36,995 nt of DNA from Gammaproteobacteria bacterium. GTDB lineage: Bacteria; Pseudomonadota; Gammaproteobacteria; HK1. The notes beneath the pieces are model-generated. The model saw only the letters and a program-made list of their open reading frames with translations, was not told where the DNA came from and made no database searches. Both the position numbers and the translations under genes were made by a program. Numbering within the stretch: the first letter of the stretch is position 1; each line of letters begins with the position of its first letter. This document shows, piece after piece, positions 26,001 to 32,501 of the stretch. The stretch is from contig JAJECB010000091.1 in NCBI GenBank assembly GCA_022822245.1, forward strand, positions 1 through 36,995, given 5' to 3'.

Positions 26001-26259
26001 CCTCCGTGATGTGGTTCTCGGCGAAGAACCGAGCCGGGTCGACGCGATCGGCCGCGAAATCGGTGAGGTCGAGGACGGTATCGCGGCGGGTCGGGTCGAA
26101 GACGCCGGGCCGTGGCCGGCAGGCCTGCTTGATGGTCTTCACGAGGGTCTGCCGCCCTCCCTGCGTATCCGTCCGGCTCGGGCGCACGGCCCGCGGAGCT
26201 TGGGCAGAGGAACGCCGCTCCATCCCGGCCCCAGTCGGGTTCGTGACCATCCTTGGCAC
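23062..26259 (-). CDS. DUF499 P-loop ATPase, first gene of the six-gene defence operon
   Basis: The 1065-residue protein is a DUF499 AAA+ ATPase. Walker A is AMGGGKTHN (113-121) in GVFKLTQAMGGGKTH, and Walker B is LLVMLDELPPY (206-216). RRDTVLDLTDF and ENHITEGMKTLLTE precede the P-loop as in the family. Near residue 895, IRYTTDGSDPN followed by FPVPEGTRL matches a chitobiase/hexosaminidase C-terminal-like beta-sandwich. Related ATPases (PglY/BrxC) are large motors in BREX. The listed start is GTG 26259 with GGAAGGA upstream; family similarity begins at KTIKQACRPR, so GTG 26142 is a possible shorter start. It is the leader of the operon, so regulation would sit in 26260-26610. Confidence 0.9.
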   Translation of the reverse strand: MPRMVTNPTGAGMERRSSAQAPRAVRPSRTDTQGGRQTLVKTIKQACRPRPGVFDPTRRDTVLDLTDFAADRVDPARFFAENHITEGMKTLLTEGFRRLEGKSTQGVFKLTQAMGGGKTHNLLALGLLARHPEYRAGVMGGFYAPGADLGPVRVVAFSGRESDAPLGIWGAIAEQLGKREQLAGYYSPLAAPGQTAWVNLLEGDPLLVMLDELPPYLVNAASKTIGHSDLSAVTTTALSNLLIAIGRDELRNVCLVLSDLKATYGAGTAKIASALEDLEAETGRSAMNLEPVRMNTDEFYQILRKRIFDTLPDEASIQAVAQGYARAVREAKQMDVTNASPEQFAGRVVESYPFHPAIRDLYARFRENQGFQQTRGLIRLMRIVVSRIWESDHDPYLVAAHDIDLGSRETLTEINQINATLDNAIAHDIASGGSAVAETLDAAGSGGGEDAQDVMRLLLVASLANVPNAIKGLTVPEIIGDLCAPGRDVSQLPNGVIARLATAAWYLHSTNDGRLHLRNVQNLVARVTTTAGAYLRDQATQELKARLNEIFEPVEGACYQRLRALPAVDDIDVDPGRVTLVVAEPHPAGLHPALVTFYEQHTYRNRLCFLTGQRAFDSLLERARELKAINQIIAEMHAEGVADGDTQMQQARDTLLPRFLAQFHSAIRETFTTIYYPTRDRLARTDFLMEFRENRYDGEEQVRAALASRQKYTTNVAGETFRKKVEVRLFTQRSMLWTEIERRAATAPVWQWHRPDALVKLKADCIHRDLWREEGSYVDRGPFPKPATTVRIREIARDDDTGVAMLRLTPVNADTLYAELGAPATPASRKVDGRDHETADLRVSFLAVDSTGEHETGDPVEWRNRITIKSREYAGGGERRVEIRSAPPAPIRYTTDGSDPNVAGGAYDEPFPVPEGTRLVLAVAAKDGIVSEVHRREIAEKPVERPIDRSRPAVWTPSRGIAFRTTRTAYGFTARLKKHLASARDLRLSVETTDGGTWNELNLSNDIALSGELIEEAVEHLRALIADGEVSIEAKHLRFETGQRFLDYVEEIKAEYLRNEVGQEP

Positions 26260-26610
26260 GTTCCTTCCATCACTTGGACAACACCTCCCTCCGGCACCGC
26301 GAAGGTTAACCCGGATTCAACGTCGGGTACATCGCTTCGTTCGTTCGTGCATCTTCCGCCTCCGCCAACGCGGTCTCAGGCGTGGAGGCTTCCTCGGGAG
26401 CGCGCGGATCCTGCTTGGGTGAAGAGACCTCCGGCCCGTTCGAGCGCGAGGCTCGGTGACCATGAAATGGTCCCGGGCCGACTCCGACGGGCTGTTTCCG
26501 GCCTTCCGCAGGTGGTACGCTCGCGAGCACGTCCCAAGGCCGTACAAACACCGTCTGGAGATACGCAATACGTTGAATCGGAAAGCGATCAGCCGGAGAG
26601 CGCAGAGGCG
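26260..26610. other. Divergent intergenic region between the defence operon and the DddP-like gene
   Basis: This 351-nt gap must hold the promoter of the defence operon (leftwards) and of the DddP-like gene (rightwards). GACCAT-GAA-ATGGTC (26457-26471) is a small perfect inverted repeat. It has the same hexamers as the centre of the 5933-5964 palindrome, but with the arms swapped. No promoter boxes are convincing, and no protein-like frame was found. Confidence 0.4.
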
Positions 26611-27960
26611 ATGAGCACTTGGTCCGTTCCGGAACCGAAGATCCACCCCGGCCGGCGGGCGGTCCGGGCGTGTGACGTGGCGCAAGGCACGGTCGGGCGC
26701 CGGCCGGACGGCACGCCCGACAACGACGACCGCGTCGAGATCGGCCCCACTGCGCTCGCCTACCGGGAGTGGGAGGAGGCGGGGGTGCGGGTGCCGGATC
26801 TCTCCGCCCTCCGCGAGTACCGGCTCGAACGGCTGCGGGGGGAGCTCCGCCGCGACGACTGCGCGGGGCTCCTCCTCTTCGACCCGCTCAACGTCCGCTA
26901 CGCGACCGACACGACCAACATGCAGGTGTGGATCGCCCACAACCCGGCGAGGGCCTGCTTCATCGCGACCGACGGCCCCGTCGTCCTCTTCGAGTTCGGG
27001 CGGGCGATCCACCTCGCCGACCACCTGCCGCTGGTCGACGAAGCCCGGCCCTTCGGGTCCTTCTTCTACTTCGCGTCCGGCGAGCGCACCGACGAGATGG
27101 CGGGCCGCTTCGCGGGCGAGGTCGACGAGCTTCTGCGCGCGCACGGCGGCGGGAACCGGCGTCTCGCCGTCGACAAGATGGAGATCGCGGGGGTGCGGGC
27201 CTTCGACCGGCTCGGGATTGACATCCGGCACGGGCAGCGGATCACCGAGCACGCCCGCAAGGTCAAGGACGCGAACGAGGTCGACGCCATGCGCTGCGCG
27301 ATGGTCTCGTGCGAAAACGCCATGCGGGAGATGCGGCGCGTGATGCGCCCGGGGATGACGGAGAACGATCTCTGGGCGGTACTCCACGCCGAGAACATCA
27401 AGCGGGGCGGGGAGTGGATCGAGACCCGGCTCCTCGCCTCCGGCCCGCGCACCAACCCCTGGTTCCAGGAGTGCGGGCCGCGGGTGATGCGGGAGGGTGA
27501 CATCGTCGCCTTCGACACCGACCTCATCGGCCCCTACGGCTACTGCGTCGACATCTCGCGGACCTGGATCTGCGGCGAGGCGCGCCCGACGAACGAGCAG
27601 CGCGAGGCGAACGAGGTCGCCCGCGAGCACATCGCGACGAACCTCGCGCTGCTCCGTCCGGGACTCGGATTCGCGGAGATGTCCGAGAAGAGCCACCGGC
27701 TGCCGGAGCGGTACCGGGCGGGCCGGTACTCCGTCATCGCCCACGGCACGGGGCTCTGCGACGAGTATCCAAGCATCAAGTACCCCGAGGACTGGGCGCG
27801 CTCCGGCTACGACGGCGTCTTCGAGCCGGGAATGATGGTGAGCGTCGAGGTCTACGCGGGGGCGGAGGGGGGCTCGTGCGGGGTCAAGCTCGAGGAGCAG
27901 GCGCTCGTCACCGAGACCGGGCACGAGCTGATTTCGACCTATCCCCTGGAGGACTGGTAA
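26611..27960 (+). CDS. dddP: DddP-like DMSP lyase (M24 peptidase fold)
   Basis: The 449-residue protein closely follows the DddP sequence as I recall it, including a near-identical block ENIKRGGEWIETRLLASGPR followed by TNPWFQECGP (261-290). With a constant offset of +7 from published DddP numbering, D302, D304, D314, H378, E413 and E428 take the places of the metal ligands D295, D297, D307, H371, E406 and E421. D384 (in HGTGLCD) takes the place of the proposed catalytic base D377. DddP cleaves DMSP to dimethyl sulfide and acrylate in the cytosol. The usual alternative, a plain Xaa-Pro peptidase, fits less well. The ATG at 26611 follows GGAGAG. Activity on DMSP is inferred, not shown. Confidence 0.82.
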   Translation: MSTWSVPEPKIHPGRRAVRACDVAQGTVGRRPDGTPDNDDRVEIGPTALAYREWEEAGVRVPDLSALREYRLERLRGELRRDDCAGLLLFDPLNVRYATDTTNMQVWIAHNPARACFIATDGPVVLFEFGRAIHLADHLPLVDEARPFGSFFYFASGERTDEMAGRFAGEVDELLRAHGGGNRRLAVDKMEIAGVRAFDRLGIDIRHGQRITEHARKVKDANEVDAMRCAMVSCENAMREMRRVMRPGMTENDLWAVLHAENIKRGGEWIETRLLASGPRTNPWFQECGPRVMREGDIVAFDTDLIGPYGYCVDISRTWICGEARPTNEQREANEVAREHIATNLALLRPGLGFAEMSEKSHRLPERYRAGRYSVIAHGTGLCDEYPSIKYPEDWARSGYDGVFEPGMMVSVEVYAGAEGGSCGVKLEEQALVTETGHELISTYPLEDW

Positions 27961-28017
27961 GGGGCCACCCGCCGTCCCGGTGGCGGGCGGGCGCCTGCGC
28001 CGACGTGCCGCCGCCGC

Positions 28018-28102
28018 CGAAGTCGGGGTCAGGGTCCGGTTTCCGGTGCGGTGGAGCGCGCCGGACGAGAAACCGGATTCTTCCCCGCTGACCCCGATTT
28101 CG
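28018..28102. repeat. Long imperfect hairpin element (GGGGTCAG type)
   Basis: The left side begins CGAAGTCGGGGTCAG (28018-28032) and the right side ends CTGACCCCGATTTCG (28088-28102), 14 of 15 complementary. An inner pair TCCGGTTTCC / GAAACCGGA is also present. It lies between the DddP-like gene and the oxidoreductase. Repeats with CGGGGTCAG arms are widespread in bacterial intergenic regions and are often linked to REP-associated transposases. Confidence 0.6.
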
Positions 28103-28149
28103 AGGGTGGTACGCAATCAGGTATTCAGAATGGCGTTTCGGAGGGCACC

Positions 28150-29322
28150 ATGACCGCAAATCCCGTCATCGAGAAGCTTGGCCGGAGACTTCGTCTCGGG
28201 GTGCTCGGAGGCGGCCCCGGAAGCGTCATCGGCGAGGTGCACCGTGCCGGGGCGCGTCTCGACGACCGCTATGAGGTGGTCGGCGGGGTGCTGTCCTCGA
28301 ACCCCGAGCGGTCGCGTGCCGCGGGACGGGTGCTCGGCTGGGCGCCGGAGCGCGCGTACGGCGACGTCGACGAGATGATCGAGGGGGAGACCGCCCGCCC
28401 GGACGGGGTGGACGTGGTCGCGATCATGACCCCGAACGACAGCCACTACCCGCTCGCCTGCCGCTGGCTCGACGCGGGCCGGGACGTCATCTGCGACAAG
28501 CCCCTCACCACCCGCCTGGAGGATGCCCAGGACCTCGTCGCCCGGGTGCGGGCGAGCGATCTTGTCTTCTGCACCACCTACAACTACTCCGCCTATCCCA
28601 TGGCGCGCCAGGCGCGGGCGATGGTCGGGGACGGCGAGATCGGGGAGCTCCGGCTCGCCCAGGTCGAGTACATCCAGCCGCAGCTCGCGGTGCGTCCCGA
28701 CCTCGACGACCCCGACTACTGGCGTTTCATCGCCGAGCGCTCGGGGCCGTCGGCGATCCTCGGCGACATCGGCAGCCACGCATACCACTTGCTGCACTCG
28801 GTGACCCGAATGGAGCCGGAGGCCGTCTCGGCCGATGTCGGCGCGGTGGTGCCCGGGCGCCGCTTCGACGACACCGCGGGGGTCCTCCTGCGCTACCCGA
28901 ACGGCGCCCGCGGGATCCTGTGGGTCACCCAGGCCGCCGCGGGGGCCGAGCACGGGCTCAAGTTCCGGATCCACGGGGCGGACGGCGGCCTCGAATGGCA
29001 CCAGGAGGACCCGTCCTGGCTCACCCACATGCGCGTCGGAGAGCCCCGCCGGATGTTGAGCCGTGGGGGGCCGGGGCTCAAGCCCGCCGCGGAGCGGGCG
29101 AGCCGTATCGCCATCGGCCACCCCGAGGGCACCCACCAGGCGTTCGCGAACCTCTACTCCGACGTTGCGGAGGCGGTCGCGGCGCGCATCACGGGGACGC
29201 GGGCGGACCCCCTCGCCCTCGACTTCCCGACCGTCGAGGACGGCGCCCGCGGCCTCGCCTTCATCACCGCCGCCAAGGCGTCGGCCGAGGCGGGGGGCGC
29301 GTGGACCGACTGCCGCCTCTGA
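28150..29322 (+). CDS. Gfo/Idh/MocA-family oxidoreductase
   Basis: This 390-residue NAD(P)-dependent oxidoreductase has the normal family length. The N-terminal Rossmann strand RLGVLGGGPGSVIGEVH (15-31) is followed by VAIMTPNDSHYPLACRWLDAG and the hallmark lysine in CDKPLTTRLEDAQDLV (about 117-132). The C-terminal GFO_IDH_MocA domain includes GDIGSHAYHLLHSVT, which carries the G-x-x-D-x-x-x-H catalytic arrangement (D and H). Substrates in the family are mostly sugars and cyclitols such as inositol; it cannot be specified here. ATG 28150 has a GGAGGG just upstream, and the open frame further upstream runs through the hairpin element and is not family sequence. Its relation to the DddP-like gene upstream is unclear. 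Confidence 0.92.
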   Translation: MTANPVIEKLGRRLRLGVLGGGPGSVIGEVHRAGARLDDRYEVVGGVLSSNPERSRAAGRVLGWAPERAYGDVDEMIEGETARPDGVDVVAIMTPNDSHYPLACRWLDAGRDVICDKPLTTRLEDAQDLVARVRASDLVFCTTYNYSAYPMARQARAMVGDGEIGELRLAQVEYIQPQLAVRPDLDDPDYWRFIAERSGPSAILGDIGSHAYHLLHSVTRMEPEAVSADVGAVVPGRRFDDTAGVLLRYPNGARGILWVTQAAAGAEHGLKFRIHGADGGLEWHQEDPSWLTHMRVGEPRRMLSRGGPGLKPAAERASRIAIGHPEGTHQAFANLYSDVAEAVAARITGTRADPLALDFPTVEDGARGLAFITAAKASAEAGGAWTDCRL

Positions 29323-29693
29323 GGAGAGGAGTGGCTGACGTCAGCCATTGAAGGAAGGGCGCCGATCCGGGACGATTCGCGGGTTCCCCTCCATGGCGCC
29401 GGCTCCCTCGTCCCGTTTCGATTGCACGGGCGCCGCCGGTACCTGCTTCCTGTGAATCGGAAGCGGGGCGGGCTGCCGAAGAGGATGGGGCGGAATCGGG
29501 TAGCACACCGGGCGGAGTATCCGAATCCCCCGCTCGATGTCCGCGAATCGCCCCTTGTATTTCCGCCGAATCTCCCGCTAGATATTCGCCAAATTACCCT
29601 CTGAAGTTCCACCGAATCCCCCGTTGAAGGCTTGCGGTCATCGCATGACCGAACTACTCTCGGCCGGGAGAGCGGTGCTTGCCGGAGTCGCCA
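29323..29693. other. Intergenic region with palindrome and tandem repeats
   Basis: This 371-nt gap contains a perfect 16-bp palindrome TGGCTGACGTCAGCCA (29332-29347) ten nt past the oxidoreductase stop, and the degenerate tandem repeats at 29518-29629. Between them (29348-29517) I see no coding frame or clear signal. The AT content rises sharply in the repeat part. Confidence 0.55.
29518..29629. repeat. Five degenerate 22-24-bp direct repeats upstream of a DUF4143 ATPase
   Basis: Five consecutive units start at about 29518, 29540, 29562, 29586 and 29608. The consensus is roughly TCCGCCGAATCCCCCGCT followed by a short AT-rich tail. Unit three reads CCGCCGAATCTCCCGCTA and unit five CCACCGAATCCCCCGTTG. 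Units vary from 22 to 24 nt with several differences each, so this is an old or regulatory array and not a CRISPR. It ends 64 nt before the ATPase start. Confidence 0.65.
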
Positions 29694-30944
29694 ATGGCCT
29701 ACCTTCCGCGGATCGTCGATGCCGAGCTGGCGGAGTTGTTGAGCGCCACCGGCGCGGTCCTCGTGGAGGGGCCGAAAGCATCCGGCAAGACGTTCACCGC
29801 CTCGCAGGCGGCCAAGAGCGAGGTGCTGCTGGACGTTGACGACAACGCCCGGCGGATGATCGGTGCGGACCCTGCGGCCGTGCTGGAGGGGCAGACCCCT
29901 CGTCTGATCGACGAATGGCAATTGGAACCGGCCATCTGGAACCACGTGCGCAGGGCGGTGGATCGGCGGGCCGTTCCCGGTCAGTTCATCCTCACCGGAT
30001 CTGCCGTACCTGCCGACGACATCACCCGCCATACCGGCGCCGGTCGTTTCGCGCGGCTGCGCATGCGCCCGTTGTCACTGTACGAGAGTGGACGCTCCAC
30101 GGGCGAGATCTCGCTGCAGCGACTCATGGACGGTGCGCAGCAACGGGCGAAGCGGTCCGATCTGTCGATCGCGTCCGTCGCGGAGCTCGTATGTGCCGGT
30201 GGTTGGCCGGGCAGCATCGGCAACGCGCCGTCGCGGATCCTGCGTGCGAACCGCGCCTATCTGGATGAAGTCCGCCGCACCGACGTATCGGCGGTCAGCG
30301 GGAAGACGCGAGACCCCGTCAGGGTGGAGCGTCTTCTGCGGTCACTCGCGCGCAATGTCGCCACGTCAGTGGCCATGTCGAAGCTGGCCGCCGAGGTGGG
30401 GGGCGACAGCCGCCCTTTGAAGGCTGACACCGTTGCCGAGTATCTCGACGCACTGGAGCGGCTCATGGTGGTGGAAGACCAACCGGCATGGTCGCCGCAC
30501 CTGCGTTCCCGGACCGTCCTGCGGGAAATGCCCGTACGACACTTCGTCGATCCTTCGCTCGCGGTCGCGGCATTGCGGGCCACCCCGGAGCGCCTGACGG
30601 CCGACCTCGAGTTCCTCGGCCTTCTGTTCGGATCCATGGTCATCCGCGATCTGCGGGTTTACGCCCAGGCCGCGGACGCACAGGTGTACCACTACCGGGA
30701 GAAGGAAGGACTGGAGGTCGACGCCATCGTGGAGGCGGGGGACGGGCGCTGGGCGGCGTTCGAGATCAAGCTGGGCGAGCGGTGGGTGGAAGACGGCGCG
30801 AAGAACCTCCGCAGACTGGCTCGACGGATGGAGAACAGCGACCACGACAGACCGTCCTCCCTCGCGGTAATCGTTCCGCAAGGCTATGGGAGCACGAGCG
30901 TTGGCGAGGTGGGAGTGATCCCGGTCGGGGTGCTGGGGCCCTGA
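29694..30944 (+). CDS. AAA_14 / DUF4143 ATP-binding protein (second copy type)
   Basis: The 416-residue protein has the same architecture as the gene at 5984 but is clearly divergent. Walker A is GPKASGKT (26-33), Walker B-like RLIDEWQ is near 81, and the sensor strand FILTGSAVP follows. The DUF4143 C-terminal part ends with a PD-(D/E)XK-like core, GLEVDAIVEAGDGRW followed by AAFEIKLGERW (about 338-362). ATG 29694 has GGAG 7 nt upstream; a TTG at 29679 is an alternative start. It is preceded by the tandem repeat array and converges with the aminotransferase gene 15 nt away. It lies 3.4 kb to the right of the defence island, and its function is unknown. Confidence 0.88.
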   Translation: MAYLPRIVDAELAELLSATGAVLVEGPKASGKTFTASQAAKSEVLLDVDDNARRMIGADPAAVLEGQTPRLIDEWQLEPAIWNHVRRAVDRRAVPGQFILTGSAVPADDITRHTGAGRFARLRMRPLSLYESGRSTGEISLQRLMDGAQQRAKRSDLSIASVAELVCAGGWPGSIGNAPSRILRANRAYLDEVRRTDVSAVSGKTRDPVRVERLLRSLARNVATSVAMSKLAAEVGGDSRPLKADTVAEYLDALERLMVVEDQPAWSPHLRSRTVLREMPVRHFVDPSLAVAALRATPERLTADLEFLGLLFGSMVIRDLRVYAQAADAQVYHYREKEGLEVDAIVEAGDGRWAAFEIKLGERWVEDGAKNLRRLARRMENSDHDRPSSLAVIVPQGYGSTSVGEVGVIPVGVLGP

Positions 30945-30963
30945 GCTCCCCGGGGCGGCTCAG
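30941..30963. terminator. Bidirectional hairpin between convergent genes
   Basis: CTGAGC (30941-30946) pairs with GCTCAG (30958-30963), with CCCCGGGG inside. It covers the whole 15-nt gap between the ATPase stop and the aminotransferase stop. No T-tract is seen, but the location suits a shared terminator. Confidence 0.4.
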
Positions 30964-32126
30964 CCGAAGTCGTTGTCGTGGCGGTCGAGGTAGCGAACGA
31001 TGCGGTGAAGGGCCGTCTCGAGGTTCTCGCGGGACTTCGCGAAGCAGATCCGGAAGTGGTCCTCGTTGCCCGGGCCGAACGTGTAGCCGGGCGCGACCCC
31101 GACATCCTCTTCCGCGAGCAGCTCCTGCGCGAAGCCGAGGCTGTTCCGGAGGCCGCGAACCCGCGGGAAGGCGTAGAAGGCGCCGACCGGCTCGGTGAGC
31201 TCGACGCGGGGATGGGGGGCGAGGATCTCCATCACCGCTTCGCGCCCCGCGCGGTAGTGCTCGCGCATCTCCCGCACGAACGATTCGCCGCCCGCAAGGG
31301 CCGCAATGCCTGCGCTCTGAATGAAGTTCGGCGCGCCGGTGTTGCAGCACTCCGAGTAGGCATCCATCTGCTCCTCGAAGCCCGCCGGAGCGACCATCCA
31401 GCCGAGCCGCCAGCCGGTCATCGCGTACGCTTTCGAGAACCCGTTGACGATGATGACGGGGTCTTCCGGGGCGGCGACGGTGAGGAACGAGGGAGCGACC
31501 TCGCCCTCGAACACGTTCCGGTGGTAGACCTCGTCCGCGATGATCGTGATGCCCCGCTCCCGGCAGAAGTCGAGGAGCCGGCGCTGCTCCTCGCTCGGCA
31601 TCACCCAGCCCGTCGGGTTGGAAGGGCTGTTGACGAAGACGGTCGTGGTGTCCGGCCGCACCGCCTCGAACACGTCGTCGAGCTCGAGCCGCCATCCTCC
31701 GGGCTCGAGCCGCTGGCGGACGAAGTCGAAGCTCCCTCCCGTCATCTGGAACGAGCGGTCGATGTTCGGCCACGCCGGGCACACGATGAGCCCGTGGCCG
31801 CCCGGCCCAAGCGTCATCCGCGCCGCCATGAAGATGGCGAGCATGGTGGAGCCGGGGACGACGACGCGCCCGACCGCGAGGTCGATGCCGTAGAGCCGAT
31901 CGAGGTAGGCCTTGATCGCCTCGCGCAGGTCCGCCCGTCCGGCCGGATGGTCGTAGAAGGTGCGACCCTCGTCGAGCGCCCGCTTCGCCGCGTCCCGGAT
32001 GAACTCCGGGGTGACCGCGTCGCCTTCCCCGAACCAGAGGGGGATGACCGAGGGGTCCGCAATCCGCGGAAGCGCGACGGAGGTGATCCCGTTCTGCTCG
32101 AGGGTCTCGAATTCGTGGCACAGCAT
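30960..32126 (-). CDS. PLP-dependent class I/II aminotransferase
   Basis: The 388-residue protein is a fold-type I aminotransferase using pyridoxal phosphate. FVNSPSNPTGWVM (164-176), IIADEVYH (195-202; D198 and Y201 contact the cofactor) and FSKAYAMTGWRLGW (230-243) form the PLP site, with K232 the Schiff-base lysine. The substrate-binding arginine is probably in FRICFAKS near the end. The closest groups are aspartate/aromatic aminotransferase-like enzymes of the AspC/PatA class; the amino donor and acceptor are not fixed by the sequence. It diverges from the BKACE gene, with a 375-nt repeat-bearing gap between. The length is normal and no truncation is seen. Confidence 0.92.
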   Translation of the reverse strand: MLCHEFETLEQNGITSVALPRIADPSVIPLWFGEGDAVTPEFIRDAAKRALDEGRTFYDHPAGRADLREAIKAYLDRLYGIDLAVGRVVVPGSTMLAIFMAARMTLGPGGHGLIVCPAWPNIDRSFQMTGGSFDFVRQRLEPGGWRLELDDVFEAVRPDTTTVFVNSPSNPTGWVMPSEEQRRLLDFCRERGITIIADEVYHRNVFEGEVAPSFLTVAAPEDPVIIVNGFSKAYAMTGWRLGWMVAPAGFEEQMDAYSECCNTGAPNFIQSAGIAALAGGESFVREMREHYRAGREAVMEILAPHPRVELTEPVGAFYAFPRVRGLRNSLGFAQELLAEEDVGVAPGYTFGPGNEDHFRICFAKSRENLETALHRIVRYLDRHDNDFG

Positions 32127-32501
32127 GCGCGTCGGTTCCCGGCGGTTGCGAACGGCGAACTATAGCCGGCATCCGCCAACAGTCCGCATGCGCGGACCCG
32201 ATTACGCACAAGCCTCATGTCGTGGCCGCGGGCCTCCGGGGGCTGCCGCCCCTGGGATCGCGGGCATCTTGCCCGCGCGGAGCACATCGGGCCTTCGGCT
32301 GTCCGCGGACTGGAAGCCCGCGCTCCCGAGGAGTCGTGCTCATGTGAAGTCCGCGCTCCCGGGAGCCGCGGGATCGGGCCGAGGATCGTGCGCGATCCGC
32401 GTCCGGGGGCGCGAGCTCGCGGCGGCCGTGAGGTTGATTTTTGCGCGAGCCGGGGTGCACGCTTGCTCCTTGCCCGGGAGCCCCGGCCCGAGGACCGAAC
32501 G
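32127..32501. repeat. Intergenic region with hairpin and direct repeat (dispersed-repeat type)
   Basis: This 375-nt gap between divergent genes contains a perfect stem CGCGGGC-ATCTT-GCCCGCG (32259-32277) and two direct copies of GAAGYCCGCGCTCCCGRGRR at 32313-32332 and 32346-32365. Sequences of the form GCGGGCATCTTGCCCGC next to GGAAGCCCGCGCTCC recur as dispersed intergenic repeats in many GC-rich genomes. The remainder should hold the two divergent promoters; none is obvious. Confidence 0.55.

Noticed and set aside
12643..26259. Complete BREX type 3
   Set aside because: DUF499, DUF1156 and SNF2 genes fit, but no PglZ, BrxA, BrxB or BrxF gene is in the operon.
26611..27960. Generic Xaa-Pro aminopeptidase
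   Set aside because: The long DddP-specific block and constant-offset catalytic residues favour DddP over M24 peptidases in general, though activity is untested.
29518..29629. CRISPR array
   Set aside because: The 22-24-nt units are contiguous and degenerate, with no unique spacers and no cas genes.
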